From Clostridia bacterium (GTDB taxonomy: Bacteria; Bacillota; Clostridia; Christensenellales; Aristaeellaceae), in assembly GCA_017938795.1 (NCBI GenBank), contig JAGBAV010000099.1, positions 1 to 64,000 of the forward strand: a stretch of 64,000 nucleotides of DNA, in the 5' to 3' direction. Below the pieces are notes generated by a model. The model did not search any database, had not been told where the DNA came from, and saw only the letters and a list, made by a program, of their open reading frames with translations. This document shows positions 40,646-49,415 of this stretch, piece after piece (position 1 is the stretch's first letter; each line of letters starts with the position of its first letter). The position numbers were made by a program, and so were the translations under genes.

Positions 40646-41545
40646 TCAATAGGTTTCTTCAAATTTTTTCTTCAGATAGCCGTCCATGTTCCCATGGGCA
40701 GAGAGCCGCAGCGCCGGCATGGCGAAGCAGCGCATCGCGGCCTCCAGAATTGCGACGCCGCTGGGGATGATATCCGCCCTCTGGGGCATGAGGCCGGTGA
40801 TGCTCCTGCGCTCGGCGATCGTCATACGCGCAAGGCGCGCGCCCCACGCAGCGACCTCCTCCATGCTCATGCTCATCCCCTCGCAGGTATCGGGGTCAAA
40901 CAGCGGCACGCGCCGCTGCATCGCGCCCAGGGTGGTCATCGTCCCGCCCACGCCGAACCACGCCTCCCGCGCGGGGCAGGCAAGCAGGCTGCGCGCATCC
41001 CTGCGGATCAGGCGCATGCATCGCTCCACCGTCGCCTCGTAGTCCTCCGGGGAGAGGATCGGGGTCTGCGCATTCATGCGCACCGCGCCCATCTGCAGGC
41101 TGACCGCGCCGAGGATGCGCCCACCGTCGCCCAGCGTGAATTCCGTGGAGCCGCCGCCGATATCGATGACGCCGCATGCACCGCCCTCGCTCGCGCCGAG
41201 GTAGGAGAGCACAGCCTCCTCCTCACCCGTGATGATCTCGACCTTTGCGCCGCTGGCCTCCTCCGCCATCGCGGTGAAGACATGCCCGTTGGACGCGTCG
41301 CGCACCGCGCTCGTCGCAAAAATAAAGATCTTCTGCACGCCGTCCGCGCGCGCAAGCATAGCCAGCTCGCCCACGGCGTCCACAGAAGACCGTATGCTCT
41401 TTTCCGTCAGTGCGCCGTCCACCAGCCCGGCGAACAGACGCGTCCCCCTGCGCTCGCGGCGGATGACGCAGAGCCTCCCGCCCTCCCACGTCGCCGTGAG
41501 CAGACGAATGGCGTTGGATCCGATCCCGATGCAGGCAAGGCGCAT
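40646..41545 (-). CDS. Ppx/GppA-type phosphatase
   Basis: A 299-aa protein of the ASKHA fold covering only the catalytic two-domain part (E. coli Ppx is about 510 aa). Motifs are IGIGSNAIRLL at the N-terminus, FIFATSAVRDASNG, GVIDIGGGSTEFTLG and GVGGTMTTLGAM. It hydrolyses polyphosphate or pppGpp. The start at 41545 (MRLACIG) is preferred because an ATG 6 bases earlier is too close to the GGAGGG. It is downstream of divIC and upstream of the tRNA pair. Substrate preference cannot be read from sequence. Confidence 0.88.
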   Translation of the reverse strand: MRLACIGIGSNAIRLLTATWEGGRLCVIRRERRGTRLFAGLVDGALTEKSIRSSVDAVGELAMLARADGVQKIFIFATSAVRDASNGHVFTAMAEEASGAKVEIITGEEEAVLSYLGASEGGACGVIDIGGGSTEFTLGDGGRILGAVSLQMGAVRMNAQTPILSPEDYEATVERCMRLIRRDARSLLACPAREAWFGVGGTMTTLGAMQRRVPLFDPDTCEGMSMSMEEVAAWGARLARMTIAERRSITGLMPQRADIIPSGVAILEAAMRCFAMPALRLSAHGNMDGYLKKKFEETY

Positions 41546-41576
41546 ATTCATCCCTCCGCTATGCTTGTGCTGTGGT

Positions 41577-41921
41577 TTACTCCTGTCCGTAGACGGCGAA
41601 TTCCTCAGGCGTCATCAGCTCGCTCAGGTTGCTCACCTTGTAGACCACCTCGCCGTACCAGCAGTAGTTCTGATCCCGGCGGGCGGTGCGCTCGATAAAG
41701 TCGGGGGTGGAGATTGTCTCCAGCTCGTCATTGAGCTGGTTGTGTCTGGATTGCTCGGCGAAGTACTTCTCCGAAGCGAGGCTCAGCTGCTTTTGTTGGT
41801 TCTCAATGCTCACCATTTTCTGCGGGAACTGTGCCAGCAGGAAGAGCGTCAGCATCCCCAGACCGATTGCCGCAATCCGGAACGGCCTGATGCGAAGCAC
41901 CTTTCTTTTGTTCACGAACAT
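41577..41921 (-). CDS. divIC: septum formation initiator, FtsB/DivIC family
   Basis: A 114-aa protein, MFVNKRKVLRIRPFRIAAIG at the start, with one transmembrane helix (AAIGLGMLTLFLLAQF) followed by a coiled-coil (QKMVSIENQQKQLSLASEKY) and a DFIERTARRD motif, all typical of DivIC/FtsB. It acts at the division septum with FtsL and DivIB. A GTG 6 bases further in would have better spacing to GGAGGG. The yabP-yabQ-divIC order is conserved in spore formers. Confidence 0.88.
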   Translation of the reverse strand: MFVNKRKVLRIRPFRIAAIGLGMLTLFLLAQFPQKMVSIENQQKQLSLASEKYFAEQSRHNQLNDELETISTPDFIERTARRDQNYCWYGEVVYKVSNLSELMTPEEFAVYGQE

Positions 41922-41998
41922 TCCCTCCAAAAACGCTGATTTCTTTAAACAATTCTGTATCAATGTGATGTTTTCCTGCCGGATTTTACACTTTTCCT

Positions 41999-42340
41999 TC
42001 ATTTTGGGGCATCTTTTTTACGATTTCCCGACCTTTCCGCGCGGATCAGCAGGCGTCCCGCCCATCTGACCGCCGCGCCCGCCGTCCCCGCGTACAGCGC
42101 CGCCCCGCACAGCGTCCCCGCATGCAGGTATCCCCTTGTGATCTGCTCCTGCAGCATCAGCCCCGCCGCGATGATCCCCGCCGCGCAGAGCGCGCCGAAC
42201 GCGAGATCCAGCGCCGCCGTCATCACCCGCCCCGCCCGCAGCATACGCCGCAGACCGCACAGCAGGTCATACACAGCCGCCAGCCCCGCGCCCAGCAGCG
42301 CCATCGTCAGGAACGCGCGCCCCTGCTCCCCCGGCGTCAT
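41999..42340 (-). CDS. yabQ: spore cortex biosynthesis protein YabQ
   Basis: A 113-aa membrane protein with three to four hydrophobic segments, the first being RAFLTMALLGAGLAAVYDLL, followed by CGLRRMLRAGR. This pattern and its place between yabP and divIC identify YabQ, needed for spore cortex formation in Bacillus. The start overlaps the yabP stop by 4 bases. It indicates that the host is a spore former or descends from one. Confidence 0.85.
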   Translation of the reverse strand: MTPGEQGRAFLTMALLGAGLAAVYDLLCGLRRMLRAGRVMTAALDLAFGALCAAGIIAAGLMLQEQITRGYLHAGTLCGAALYAGTAGAAVRWAGRLLIRAERSGNRKKDAPK

Positions 42341-42621
42341 TTCCCCTTGCGGGCAAAGAGCCGCCGCCGCTCCTTCCGCGTGCGCGGTGCGCTGTATTCC
42401 ACGCCGGCAATCTCGCCCGTCACGTCAAGCCGCCCATCCTCCAGGTTCAGCTGGTCGATATGCAGCCCGCTGCCAAAGATTGCGACCTCCCCCTCCGCCG
42501 TCTGCAGGATGACCTCCTGCTCGTTGAAGCAGCTCACCGCCGCCACGCCCTCCAGCCGCGCGCGCTCCCGCCCCTCCATCGTCAGGGTGTGCCGCGCCGC
42601 TGCCCGCATGCCCGTCTCCAT
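42337..42621 (-). CDS. yabP: sporulation protein YabP
   Basis: A 94-aa protein METGMRAAARHTLTMEGRER, with VSCFNEQEVILQTAEGEVAIFG and LHIDQLNLEDGRLDVTGEI, the beta-rich YabP core. The start at 42621 is chosen for its 8-base spacing to AGGAGG; an ATG at 42627 is too near. It forms a coupled pair with yabQ. In Bacillus the pair is expressed in the mother cell under SigE; no such promoter was checked here. Confidence 0.88.
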   Translation of the reverse strand: METGMRAAARHTLTMEGRERARLEGVAAVSCFNEQEVILQTAEGEVAIFGSGLHIDQLNLEDGRLDVTGEIAGVEYSAPRTRKERRRLFARKGK

Positions 42622-42667
42622 CTGCATCGCCTCCTGCCTTGAGCATATGCGCCCGGGCACAAAAATA

Positions 42668-42695
42668 GAGCCGGGAGATGATGCCTCCCGGCTCT
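42668..42695 (-). terminator. intrinsic terminator of the solute-binding protein gene
   Basis: A perfect 11-bp stem (agagccgggag / ctcccggctct) followed on the minus strand by ATTTTTG. Confidence 0.8.
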
Positions 42696-42707
42696 GTCAT
42701 ATCGTTG

Positions 42708-44207
42708 TTACTTTCCCTCGAACAGGGCGGCCAGCTCGCCGCTTCCTGCCTCGCGCATGGACGCCAGCCATGCCTCGTAGTTCTCGTCGGTCATCTCCGT
42801 CTCGCCCGTGGCGAATCGGCCGATGCCCTCTTCGACCATCCGGCCCACGGTGATCGCCAGCTCGTCCGCCCTCGCCTGCGCCTTCGCGCTGAGGCAGAGC
42901 GGCTGCGTCACGCGCCCGGCGACGGCGCGCACCTTCGCCGCCGCGTCCATCACGTACACATCCACCGCGCTGTTCACCTTATAGAGGAAGTCAGCCGGGG
43001 TCAGGCCGGGCATCGTGCCGCCGGTGTACATCAGCACATCCTCGCGGATACTGTCAATCGTGCGCAGGTCATCCACGATGAAGGTCCACTTGCCCTCGTC
43101 GTTGAATGCGTAGTCCTCGCCCTCCACGCCGGCATGGCCGAGGATCGCGCCGGCCTCGGTGTAGAGCGCATCCGCCCAGCGCAGCGCCGCCGCGGGATCC
43201 TTGCACGCGCTGGTCACGGCATAGCAGCCCGGCCAGACCTCGCCAAGGAAGTCGCGCCAGCGGATCTCACCATCCGGGCCGGCCATCAGCAGCGGCTCAT
43301 AGTCCATCGCGGCGTTGATGTTCTCCAGCGTGTACGGCGCGACGCTCACCAGCAGGCCGCTGACGACCGGCTTCTCGCTCTTGGAGGAGTTGGTCTGCGC
43401 GCTCAGGTTCTTGGAGGCATGGGACGAGGTGAAGGCGTCCTCCGGCAGCACGCCAAGGCGCACCCACTCCGCCAGCTGCGCGATGAACTCGCGGTACGCC
43501 GGCAGCTCCGGCGCGAAGACGACGCTGCCGTCCTCCCCGCGTGTGAGGTGATAATCGTCCGCCACGATGCCGAAATACGGCAGCAGCCAGCGCATCTCAT
43601 AGGTGCCCAGCAGGTTCGCGCCGATCTCGTCGTCGTCCAGATTGTCGTTCGGGTCACCGGCCTTGATGGCGAGCAGCGCCTGCGTCAGCTCCTCCATCGT
43701 CGTGGGCATGGCGACGCCCAGCTTGTCAAGCCACGCCGCGTTGATCCATACCATCACCTGGCGCTCTGCCGTGTTGATCAGCGGCAGGGAGACGATCCTC
43801 CCGTCCTCCAGCGTGATGATCTCCCTCCACTCCGGGTGCTCGTCCAGCAGCGCGGTCAGGTTGGGCATATTCTCCGCCATCAGGGGCGCAAGGTCGATCA
43901 GCGCGCCGCTGTCGGCGAGCGCCTGCTCCTGCTCGCGGGTCAGCCCCGCCTTAAAGAGCACGTCCACCTCGCCGCTGCCGCCCTCCAGACGGCCCAGCAG
44001 CTTCTGGTATTCCTCCTCGTCCTCGGCCTCGTAGGCGCTGACCTCAACGCCCGTCAGCTCCTGCATGCGCGTGAAGAAGAGGCTCGTCTCCCACTGGCGG
44101 TCGACCGTCTCCGTATCGGGACCCGTCATCGTGATCGCGTCTGCATACGCCTGCACAGCGGTCAGGCACAGCAGCAGCGCGCACAGCACGGCAGTCATCT
44201 TTCTCAT
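42708..44207 (-). CDS. ABC transporter solute-binding protein, family 1 type (orphan)
   Basis: A 499-aa extracellular protein. MRKMTAVLCALLLCLTAVQA is a signal peptide; no lipobox Cys is evident after it, which is unusual for a Gram-positive binding protein. The mature part has the two-lobe pattern of carbohydrate-binding proteins (TETVDRQWETSLFFTRMQEL, NTAERQVMVWINAAWLDKLG, VWPGCYAVTSACKDPAAALR). No permease or ATPase gene is adjacent. It may feed a transporter elsewhere or act as a sensor. The substrate is unknown. Confidence 0.8.
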   Translation of the reverse strand: MRKMTAVLCALLLCLTAVQAYADAITMTGPDTETVDRQWETSLFFTRMQELTGVEVSAYEAEDEEEYQKLLGRLEGGSGEVDVLFKAGLTREQEQALADSGALIDLAPLMAENMPNLTALLDEHPEWREIITLEDGRIVSLPLINTAERQVMVWINAAWLDKLGVAMPTTMEELTQALLAIKAGDPNDNLDDDEIGANLLGTYEMRWLLPYFGIVADDYHLTRGEDGSVVFAPELPAYREFIAQLAEWVRLGVLPEDAFTSSHASKNLSAQTNSSKSEKPVVSGLLVSVAPYTLENINAAMDYEPLLMAGPDGEIRWRDFLGEVWPGCYAVTSACKDPAAALRWADALYTEAGAILGHAGVEGEDYAFNDEGKWTFIVDDLRTIDSIREDVLMYTGGTMPGLTPADFLYKVNSAVDVYVMDAAAKVRAVAGRVTQPLCLSAKAQARADELAITVGRMVEEGIGRFATGETEMTDENYEAWLASMREAGSGELAALFEGK

Positions 44208-44313
44208 GGTCATGTCCTCCATCCGGTTCGTCGTCGCGGATCGCTCCGCATATCTTACAGCATTATAGCATATCCGCACGGGAATAAAAAGGGTGTTTCT
44301 CCGTCAGTCAGCC

Positions 44314-45825
44314 TCACGCCCTGCGCAGCACTTTCCGGAATACCGCGCGCACCAGATTCCGCTCGGATTCGTCCATGCCCAGCGCATACAGGCACAGGCA
44401 GAACAGCGCTGCATACGGCACGGCAAAGAGCAGCACGCCGCCATAGCCGGTGAACGCATGCAGCCGCACAGCAGCGCAGCCCGCCAGCAGCGCAGGGAGG
44501 AAGGACGGCACAATCCGCAGGATGCTCGCCCAGAAGTAGCGCATGTCAAGCCCGATGTGCCTGTGGTAGTACCAGTTCATCACGAAGCCGTTGCAGACGA
44601 TCATCGAGATGCCCGTGCCCAGCGCGCAGCCAAGGCCGCCCCAGCGCATGCACAGCGGGATGGAGATGGCGACATTGCACAGCGCCATCACAAAATAGAT
44701 CTTCGAGCGGAACTGATGCTTGTTCTTCGCCCGCTGGATCTCGATGCCGATGTTCTGGATCAGCGGGATGGACACCGGGCCCATCAGCAGCAGCGCGATG
44801 GCATAGGCGCCCTCGTATTCGCCGCCGCCCCATGCCTCCACAAAGGGCTCGCCCACAAAGACAAAGCCCGTGAAAACCAGCATCAGCAGCATGAACTGAA
44901 TCCGCCCGACGCGGGTGAAGAGCTTCGTGAGCGCCTCGTCCCCGTCGCCCCGCGCGACGATGCGGTTGATCTGCGGCACAAACACGCCGGAGATCGAGGT
45001 GGAGAGCGTCATGTAATAGCGGTGGATCTGCGAGCCGACGCCGTAGACCGCCGTCGCCGCCGTGCCGCTGAGGATGCCCAGCAGCGTGGTATCGACCGTC
45101 CAGTTGATCTGGTCGATGATCATATTGAGGAAGATGAAGAACGAGAAGCCGAACATCTCCCGCAGCAGCCCGAAATCAAAGCGCGCGAAGGAGATGCGCA
45201 TGCCCAGCTTTTTGAAGCAGTAGCGGATGGAGAGGATGTCCGTCACCGCGCTGAGCACCAGCGTCACCAGCACCAGCGACACAGAGCCAAGCCCCGCCAG
45301 CAGCAGCGGCAGCATGACGATCGGGTTGAGCACCGTGCGGATCATGCTCACCACGCGCTGGAAGAAGAACCGCTCCCTCGCCGTGATGTAGGAGGTGAAT
45401 ACGCTGCAGGGGAAGGACACGGCGATGTTCACCACCAGCAGCGCCATCAGGATGCGCGCCGTGCCGATCTCCCCGGGCGTGAGCTTGGCGGCGAAGATGT
45501 TGTGGACGTTCGCCACCAGCACGCCGCCGACAGCAAGGCTCAGCAGCGCGATCACGCCGAAGATCGTCAGGAACATGCCGTTGATCTGCGCGACGCCGTC
45601 CTCGCCGTCGCGTACCTCCGCTCGGGCGTAGTAGCGCACATAGGCGCTGCCAAGGCCGAAGGACATCAGCGCGAGGTTGGAGATAAAGCCGTTGACCAGC
45701 GTGTACAGGCCGTACTCGCTCTGCCCGAGCAGGCGCAGCATGACCGGCGTGTAGATGAGGGATATCACAGTGGAAAGGACAGTCTGCCCGTAGGAAAGCA
45801 GCACGCCCGCCTTTTTCTGATCCAT
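44314..45825 (-). CDS. oligosaccharide flippase (polysaccharide biosynthesis/MOP family)
   Basis: A 503-aa membrane protein with about 14 hydrophobic helices, starting MDQKKAGVLLSYGQTVLSTV, then LIYTPVMLRLLGQSEYGLYT and FGLGSAYVRYYAR. This N-terminal pattern marks Wzx/MurJ-like flippases of the MOP superfamily that move lipid-linked glycans across the membrane. A single-gene unit with its own promoter (45860-45888). The substrate cannot be read from sequence. Confidence 0.88.
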   Translation of the reverse strand: MDQKKAGVLLSYGQTVLSTVISLIYTPVMLRLLGQSEYGLYTLVNGFISNLALMSFGLGSAYVRYYARAEVRDGEDGVAQINGMFLTIFGVIALLSLAVGGVLVANVHNIFAAKLTPGEIGTARILMALLVVNIAVSFPCSVFTSYITARERFFFQRVVSMIRTVLNPIVMLPLLLAGLGSVSLVLVTLVLSAVTDILSIRYCFKKLGMRISFARFDFGLLREMFGFSFFIFLNMIIDQINWTVDTTLLGILSGTAATAVYGVGSQIHRYYMTLSTSISGVFVPQINRIVARGDGDEALTKLFTRVGRIQFMLLMLVFTGFVFVGEPFVEAWGGGEYEGAYAIALLLMGPVSIPLIQNIGIEIQRAKNKHQFRSKIYFVMALCNVAISIPLCMRWGGLGCALGTGISMIVCNGFVMNWYYHRHIGLDMRYFWASILRIVPSFLPALLAGCAAVRLHAFTGYGGVLLFAVPYAALFCLCLYALGMDESERNLVRAVFRKVLRRA

Positions 45826-45859
45826 AGTAGCTCCTTAAAGCGCATATTCATTCAATGAT

Positions 45860-45888
45860 AGTGTACGCCCTCCCCGCGCTTTTTTCAA
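45860..45888 (-). promoter_or_regulatory. predicted promoter of the flippase gene
   Basis: On the minus strand TTGAAA (45888-45883), 17 bases, TACACT (45865-45860). Confidence 0.55.
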
Positions 45889-45939
45889 GATGCTTTTGCC
45901 CGGGGACAGCCGCCGCCCCTTCCCTCCGCGCGGGCGGCG

Positions 45940-45948
45940 TGCTATAAT
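45940..45948 (+). promoter_or_regulatory. extended -10 promoter of the serine hydrolase gene
   Basis: TGCTATAAT, an extended -10 element, about 50 bases before the ATG at 46000. No good -35 is seen in the GC-rich sequence upstream, which fits an extended -10 promoter. Confidence 0.6.
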
Positions 45949-45999
45949 CAGGGCATATCAAGGGGCGGCCTGCCGCAGCCCCATCACGGAGGAAGAGCC

Positions 46000-47409
46000 A
46001 TGTTTGACAAGACCATGCTGGACGCCTGTCTCCATCGCTGGGCAGAAATAAAGAATCTCGCGGGCGTGAGCGCCTGCATCATGGGCCCGGACGGCCCCGT
46101 ATATACGTGGAATTACGGCCATCGCGACGCGGCGTATACCCTCCCGACGGACAGCGACACCATGTACGGCATCGCCTCGATGTCCAAGTCCATGACCGCA
46201 CTGTGCCTGTGCATCCTCGACGCGGAGGGCGTCATCTCCATCGACGACCCCGTCTCCCGGTACGTCCCGGGCTTTTCCGTCCCCGGTCAGCCGCAGGAGG
46301 CCGTCACCCTGCGCCATCTGATGATGCATACCGCCGGCCTCCCGCCGATGGAGCCGCTGGAGTGGTCCATCGTCATGAATACCCCCGGCAGGGATGACAG
46401 CGACTGGGCGGCGAAGCTGCGCGCCTCCGCGCCCAACAAGATGGAGACGATTGAGGAGATCATCGCCTATATCGCCGCCTGCCCGCACAGGATGCTCGCC
46501 GCTCCAGGCGAGGTCATGAGCTATTCCAACGAGGGCTACGCCGTATTGTCCTATGCGGTGGACGCCGCCGCCGGTATGCCGCTGGAGCAGATGCTTGCCG
46601 AGCGCGTCTTCGCACCGCTGGGCATGACCCGCTCCATCCTGGATAACGGGATCGAGGCGGCGCGCGCCCTCTCCGGCGGGAATATCACGTCCCTGTTTGA
46701 GATCAGCGACGGCAAGCGCACCTGCGACGACGCATGGAGCATCCTGCCGCCGTTCCGCGGCTGCGCGATGGTCAAGTCCACCGCGCGCGATATGGCGGTG
46801 TATTACAGGATGATCGCGTCCTACGGCATGCACGAGGGGCGGCAGGTCATCCCCCGCCGCGCGATTGAGCTGCTCTGCGGCAGCGCGCATCCCGTCTCCG
46901 CGATCAACGTCATGTGCTGCGGCCTCAATAAGCGCGAGAAGGCCGGCCATGTGTTCTGCGAGCATTCCGGCGGTCTGCACGGCGTCTCGACCAAGGGCGG
47001 CCTGCTGCTGGGCGAGGGCTACGGCTTCTCCGTCCTGTGCAATCAGGGCGACGAGGACATGGATGAGCTGATGTGGGTCATGTATAATGCGGTCTGCGGC
47101 CTGCCGCTTGAGGAGAGCCACATGTGGTTCCTCCCGGCGGATGCGCCGTTCTCCGCGCCGGGGATGATCACCGGCAGCTATACCTCGCACGAGGGCGTGC
47201 CCAGCGTCTTCACCCTGCGTGAGGAGGGCGGGCAGCTGCTCGGCGAGCGCGACGGCAACGCCTTCACGCTGACCTACTGCGGCGGCCTGCGCTTCATGGC
47301 GATGAACCCGGAGACCGGGAATATGCGCTACCGCGTGGAGTTCTTCATCCGCGACGGGCAGGCGTGGGGCGTGCGCTGCGGCACGCGCATCTTCGAGCGG
47401 ATCTCCTGA
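46000..47409 (+). CDS. serine hydrolase, beta-lactamase class C fold
   Basis: A 469-aa protein. The catalytic motif SMSK (S-x-x-K) lies near residue 60 (GIASMSKSMTA), the second motif is YSNEGY (about 170), and the third is HSGGLHG (about 325). These are the SxxK, YxN and HxG triad of class C beta-lactamases, DD-peptidases and esterases. There is no signal peptide, so a cytoplasmic esterase- or peptidase-like role is more likely than antibiotic resistance. The C-terminal 110 residues add a beta domain. ATG at 46000 follows a GGAGGAAGAG. Confidence 0.88.
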   Translation: MFDKTMLDACLHRWAEIKNLAGVSACIMGPDGPVYTWNYGHRDAAYTLPTDSDTMYGIASMSKSMTALCLCILDAEGVISIDDPVSRYVPGFSVPGQPQEAVTLRHLMMHTAGLPPMEPLEWSIVMNTPGRDDSDWAAKLRASAPNKMETIEEIIAYIAACPHRMLAAPGEVMSYSNEGYAVLSYAVDAAAGMPLEQMLAERVFAPLGMTRSILDNGIEAARALSGGNITSLFEISDGKRTCDDAWSILPPFRGCAMVKSTARDMAVYYRMIASYGMHEGRQVIPRRAIELLCGSAHPVSAINVMCCGLNKREKAGHVFCEHSGGLHGVSTKGGLLLGEGYGFSVLCNQGDEDMDELMWVMYNAVCGLPLEESHMWFLPADAPFSAPGMITGSYTSHEGVPSVFTLREEGGQLLGERDGNAFTLTYCGGLRFMAMNPETGNMRYRVEFFIRDGQAWGVRCGTRIFERIS

Positions 47410-47454
47410 CCTCTTTGCCCCCACTCCCCTATCCCTCACACAGGAGGTATCCCC

Positions 47455-47724
47455 ATGAGCAGATTCACTGACCCCTCCCTGTATACGGAGGAACGCCGCG
47501 AGGAGCGCATGCGCCTCGCCAGAAAGCGCGCGGAAGGCATCGCCCTGCATACCCTCGGGAGGGACAGCATGGACAGCCTCACCCCCGAGGAGCGGGATCT
47601 CGCCGGGCTGATCACGGCCGACGTGATCAGCGGCATGAACTTCTGCCGCACCGCCGACGGCGGGCTGATCGACTTTGAGCAGATGGATCTTGAGCAGGGT
47701 ATCGTCATCCGCTATGATGAATGA
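47455..47724 (+). CDS. small protein of unknown function (89 aa)
   Basis: An 89-aa protein MSRFTDPSLYTEERREERMR, Arg/Glu-rich in its first half and acidic at the end (FEQMDLEQGIVIRYDE). ATG at 47455 follows AGGAGGTA. It is 45 bases downstream of the serine hydrolase on the same strand and ends before a terminator. No family is recognised. Confidence 0.65.
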   Translation: MSRFTDPSLYTEERREERMRLARKRAEGIALHTLGRDSMDSLTPEERDLAGLITADVISGMNFCRTADGGLIDFEQMDLEQGIVIRYDE

Positions 47725-47843
47725 CGGCATGCCGCCCCCTGCACAGGCATATCCGGGCCTGCCCAGCTCCTGAATCCCCATCGTCCGCCGGAACACCGCG
47801 CCCGCATCAGGTGTTCCCGCCCCCCTGTATTGCATCAATATAA

Positions 47844-47873
47844 CAGCCGGGCAGCTTCATTGCTGCCCGGCTG
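47844..47873. terminator. bidirectional intrinsic terminator
   Basis: A 12-bp perfect stem (cagccgggcagc / gctgcccggctg) followed by TTTAT on the plus strand, between convergent genes. Confidence 0.8.
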
Positions 47874-47892
47874 TTTATGTCTGCTTCGTTTG

Positions 47893-49050
47893 TCAGAAAG
47901 ACGCCGACGGATCTATCCGGATCCCCGCCGTCTGCCTCTCCCGGCTCAGGGCGGCGCGCTCCTCAAGCATGCGCGCATAGAGCGCCTCGTCCTCATCGCC
48001 CATCGGCAGCTCAATCGTGCGCCCCGTCCATGCGGAGAGCACCATCGCGTTGGCGAGCATCAGGCTCTGCAGGCCCTCGCGCCCGTCGGCGACCATCGGC
48101 TCGCCATAGAGCAGATGGCGCGCAAAGGCGCGGGTCACGCCGGCATGCTTGGGGTAGTCCTCCTGCGGGGTGATGTCCGTCACGGTGACCTCCGGCTTGC
48201 CGTAGCCGCCGCTGTATTCGCAGATGAACTGGCTCGCCGTCGTTTGCGGCACGCGAAGCAGGAGCCTGTTGTGCTCCCAGACCAGCTGCCCGCCGTCCAT
48301 GGAGATCTCGAACCGGTTCGTGCCCGGCGTCTCGCCCGTGCAGGTGATGAACGTACCCGCCGCGCCGTTCGCGTATTCGGCGTAGGCGGTCACATCGTCC
48401 TCAATCTCCACATCGTGCCAGCGCCCGAAGCCGCAGAACGCATGCACCCGCGCCGGCATCCCGCAGATCCACTGCCAGAGGTCAAGGTTGTGCGGAGCCT
48501 GATTGAGCAGCACGCCGCCGCCGTCCTGCTTCCATGTCGCGCGCCACGGGCTGGATTCGTAGTAGCTCTGCGCCCGCAGCCAGTCGGTGATGATCACGTT
48601 CGTGCGGCGGATCGCGCCGTATTCCCCGGAGGCGACGATCTCGCGCATCTTCCGGCAGACGGGATTCGTTCTCTGATTGAACATCGCGCCGAATACAAGG
48701 CCGCTCCTGTCCGCCACCTCGTTCAGGCGGCGCACCTCGGCGGTGCATACGCCCGTCGGCTTCTCCAGCAGCACATGAAGCCCTGCGTCGAAGGCCTGCA
48801 TCGTCTGCTCCACATGCTGCCTGTGCGGCGTGGCGATGAGCACGGCGTCGCATACGCCGGCAGCATAGAGCTCCTGCGCCGTGCGGAATACCTGCACGTC
48901 CTTCTTCATCTGCCGCAGCGGCTCCACATACGTCCCGCTGCGGGTGGATACCGCCGTCAGCTCCGCCTCCGGCACATCGCTGAGGATCGCTTTCGCGTGG
49001 TTCAGGCCCATCGAGCCAAAGCCGACAATGCCCAAGCGGATCTTTTCCAT
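47893..49050 (-). CDS. Gfo/Idh/MocA family NAD(P)-dependent oxidoreductase
   Basis: A 385-aa protein. The N-terminal Rossmann motif is IRLGIVGFGSMGLNHAK, followed by DAVLIATPHRQHVEQTMQAF and HVLLEKPTGVCTAEVRRL, with the EKP motif of the family. GGGVLLNQAPHNLDLWQWIC carries the conserved substrate-site His-Asn-Leu-Asp segment. It probably oxidises or reduces a sugar or inositol. The start at 49050 (MEKIRLG) is favoured because an ATG 12 bases upstream sits inside the ribosome binding site. It stands alone. Confidence 0.92.
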   Translation of the reverse strand: MEKIRLGIVGFGSMGLNHAKAILSDVPEAELTAVSTRSGTYVEPLRQMKKDVQVFRTAQELYAAGVCDAVLIATPHRQHVEQTMQAFDAGLHVLLEKPTGVCTAEVRRLNEVADRSGLVFGAMFNQRTNPVCRKMREIVASGEYGAIRRTNVIITDWLRAQSYYESSPWRATWKQDGGGVLLNQAPHNLDLWQWICGMPARVHAFCGFGRWHDVEIEDDVTAYAEYANGAAGTFITCTGETPGTNRFEISMDGGQLVWEHNRLLLRVPQTTASQFICEYSGGYGKPEVTVTDITPQEDYPKHAGVTRAFARHLLYGEPMVADGREGLQSLMLANAMVLSAWTGRTIELPMGDEDEALYARMLEERAALSRERQTAGIRIDPSASF

Positions 49051-49206
49051 ACCCGTATCCATCCTTTCATCCTGCCGCCCATGTCATCGGGGGGATCGGC
49101 CATATTGTCCTGTATGCTCCATTCGCGGCGGCAGGCCCGTTTTCCTGCGCCGTATCTCTGACTGAGGCGTATCTTTCCGCTCAGCCGCCTCGCCTCCCTG
49201 CGGCAG

Positions 49207-49235
49207 AAAAAAACCGGCGCACGCCCGTGCGCCGG
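49207..49235 (-). terminator. intrinsic terminator of the oad-type operon
   Basis: A 10-bp stem (ccggcgcacg / cgtgcgccgg) then a TTTTTTTC run on the minus strand. Confidence 0.85.
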
Positions 49236-49255
49236 CTGCTCAAAGCCAGAAAAGA

Positions 49256-49396
49256 TTACTTGTCCTTCTTCTCAGCGGTGAACTTGTTGAGAGCGTAGAC
49301 CACAGCGATGATGACCGCCATGACGATGAAGATGCCCAGCCAGCCTTCGACCATAAAGACGAGGGACTCGAGGAACGCCTGCACATTGATGCTCAT
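49256..49396 (-). CDS. OadG-related small membrane subunit (46 aa)
   Basis: A 46-aa protein MSINVQAFLESLVFMVEGWL, with one transmembrane helix (GIFIVMAVIIAVVYAL) and a charged KFTAEKKDK tail. The ATG at 49396 follows AAGGAGG. It is 19 bases downstream of the OadB-type gene, the position of a gamma/delta subunit of Na+-translocating decarboxylases, although it is about half their length. It probably anchors or assembles the complex. Confidence 0.8.
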   Translation of the reverse strand: MSINVQAFLESLVFMVEGWLGIFIVMAVIIAVVYALNKFTAEKKDK

Positions 49397-49415
49397 AGCA
49401 CTACCTCCTTCGTGA

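Noticed and set aside
42678..44453. A 591-codon plus-strand open frame
   Set aside because: It is antisense to the solute-binding protein, which has a signal peptide and family motifs.
45958..47838. A 626-codon open frame on the minus strand
   Set aside because: It is antisense to the serine hydrolase, whose SxxK/YxN/HxG motifs and ribosome binding site are convincing. Long antisense frames are expected in GC-rich codon-biased DNA.
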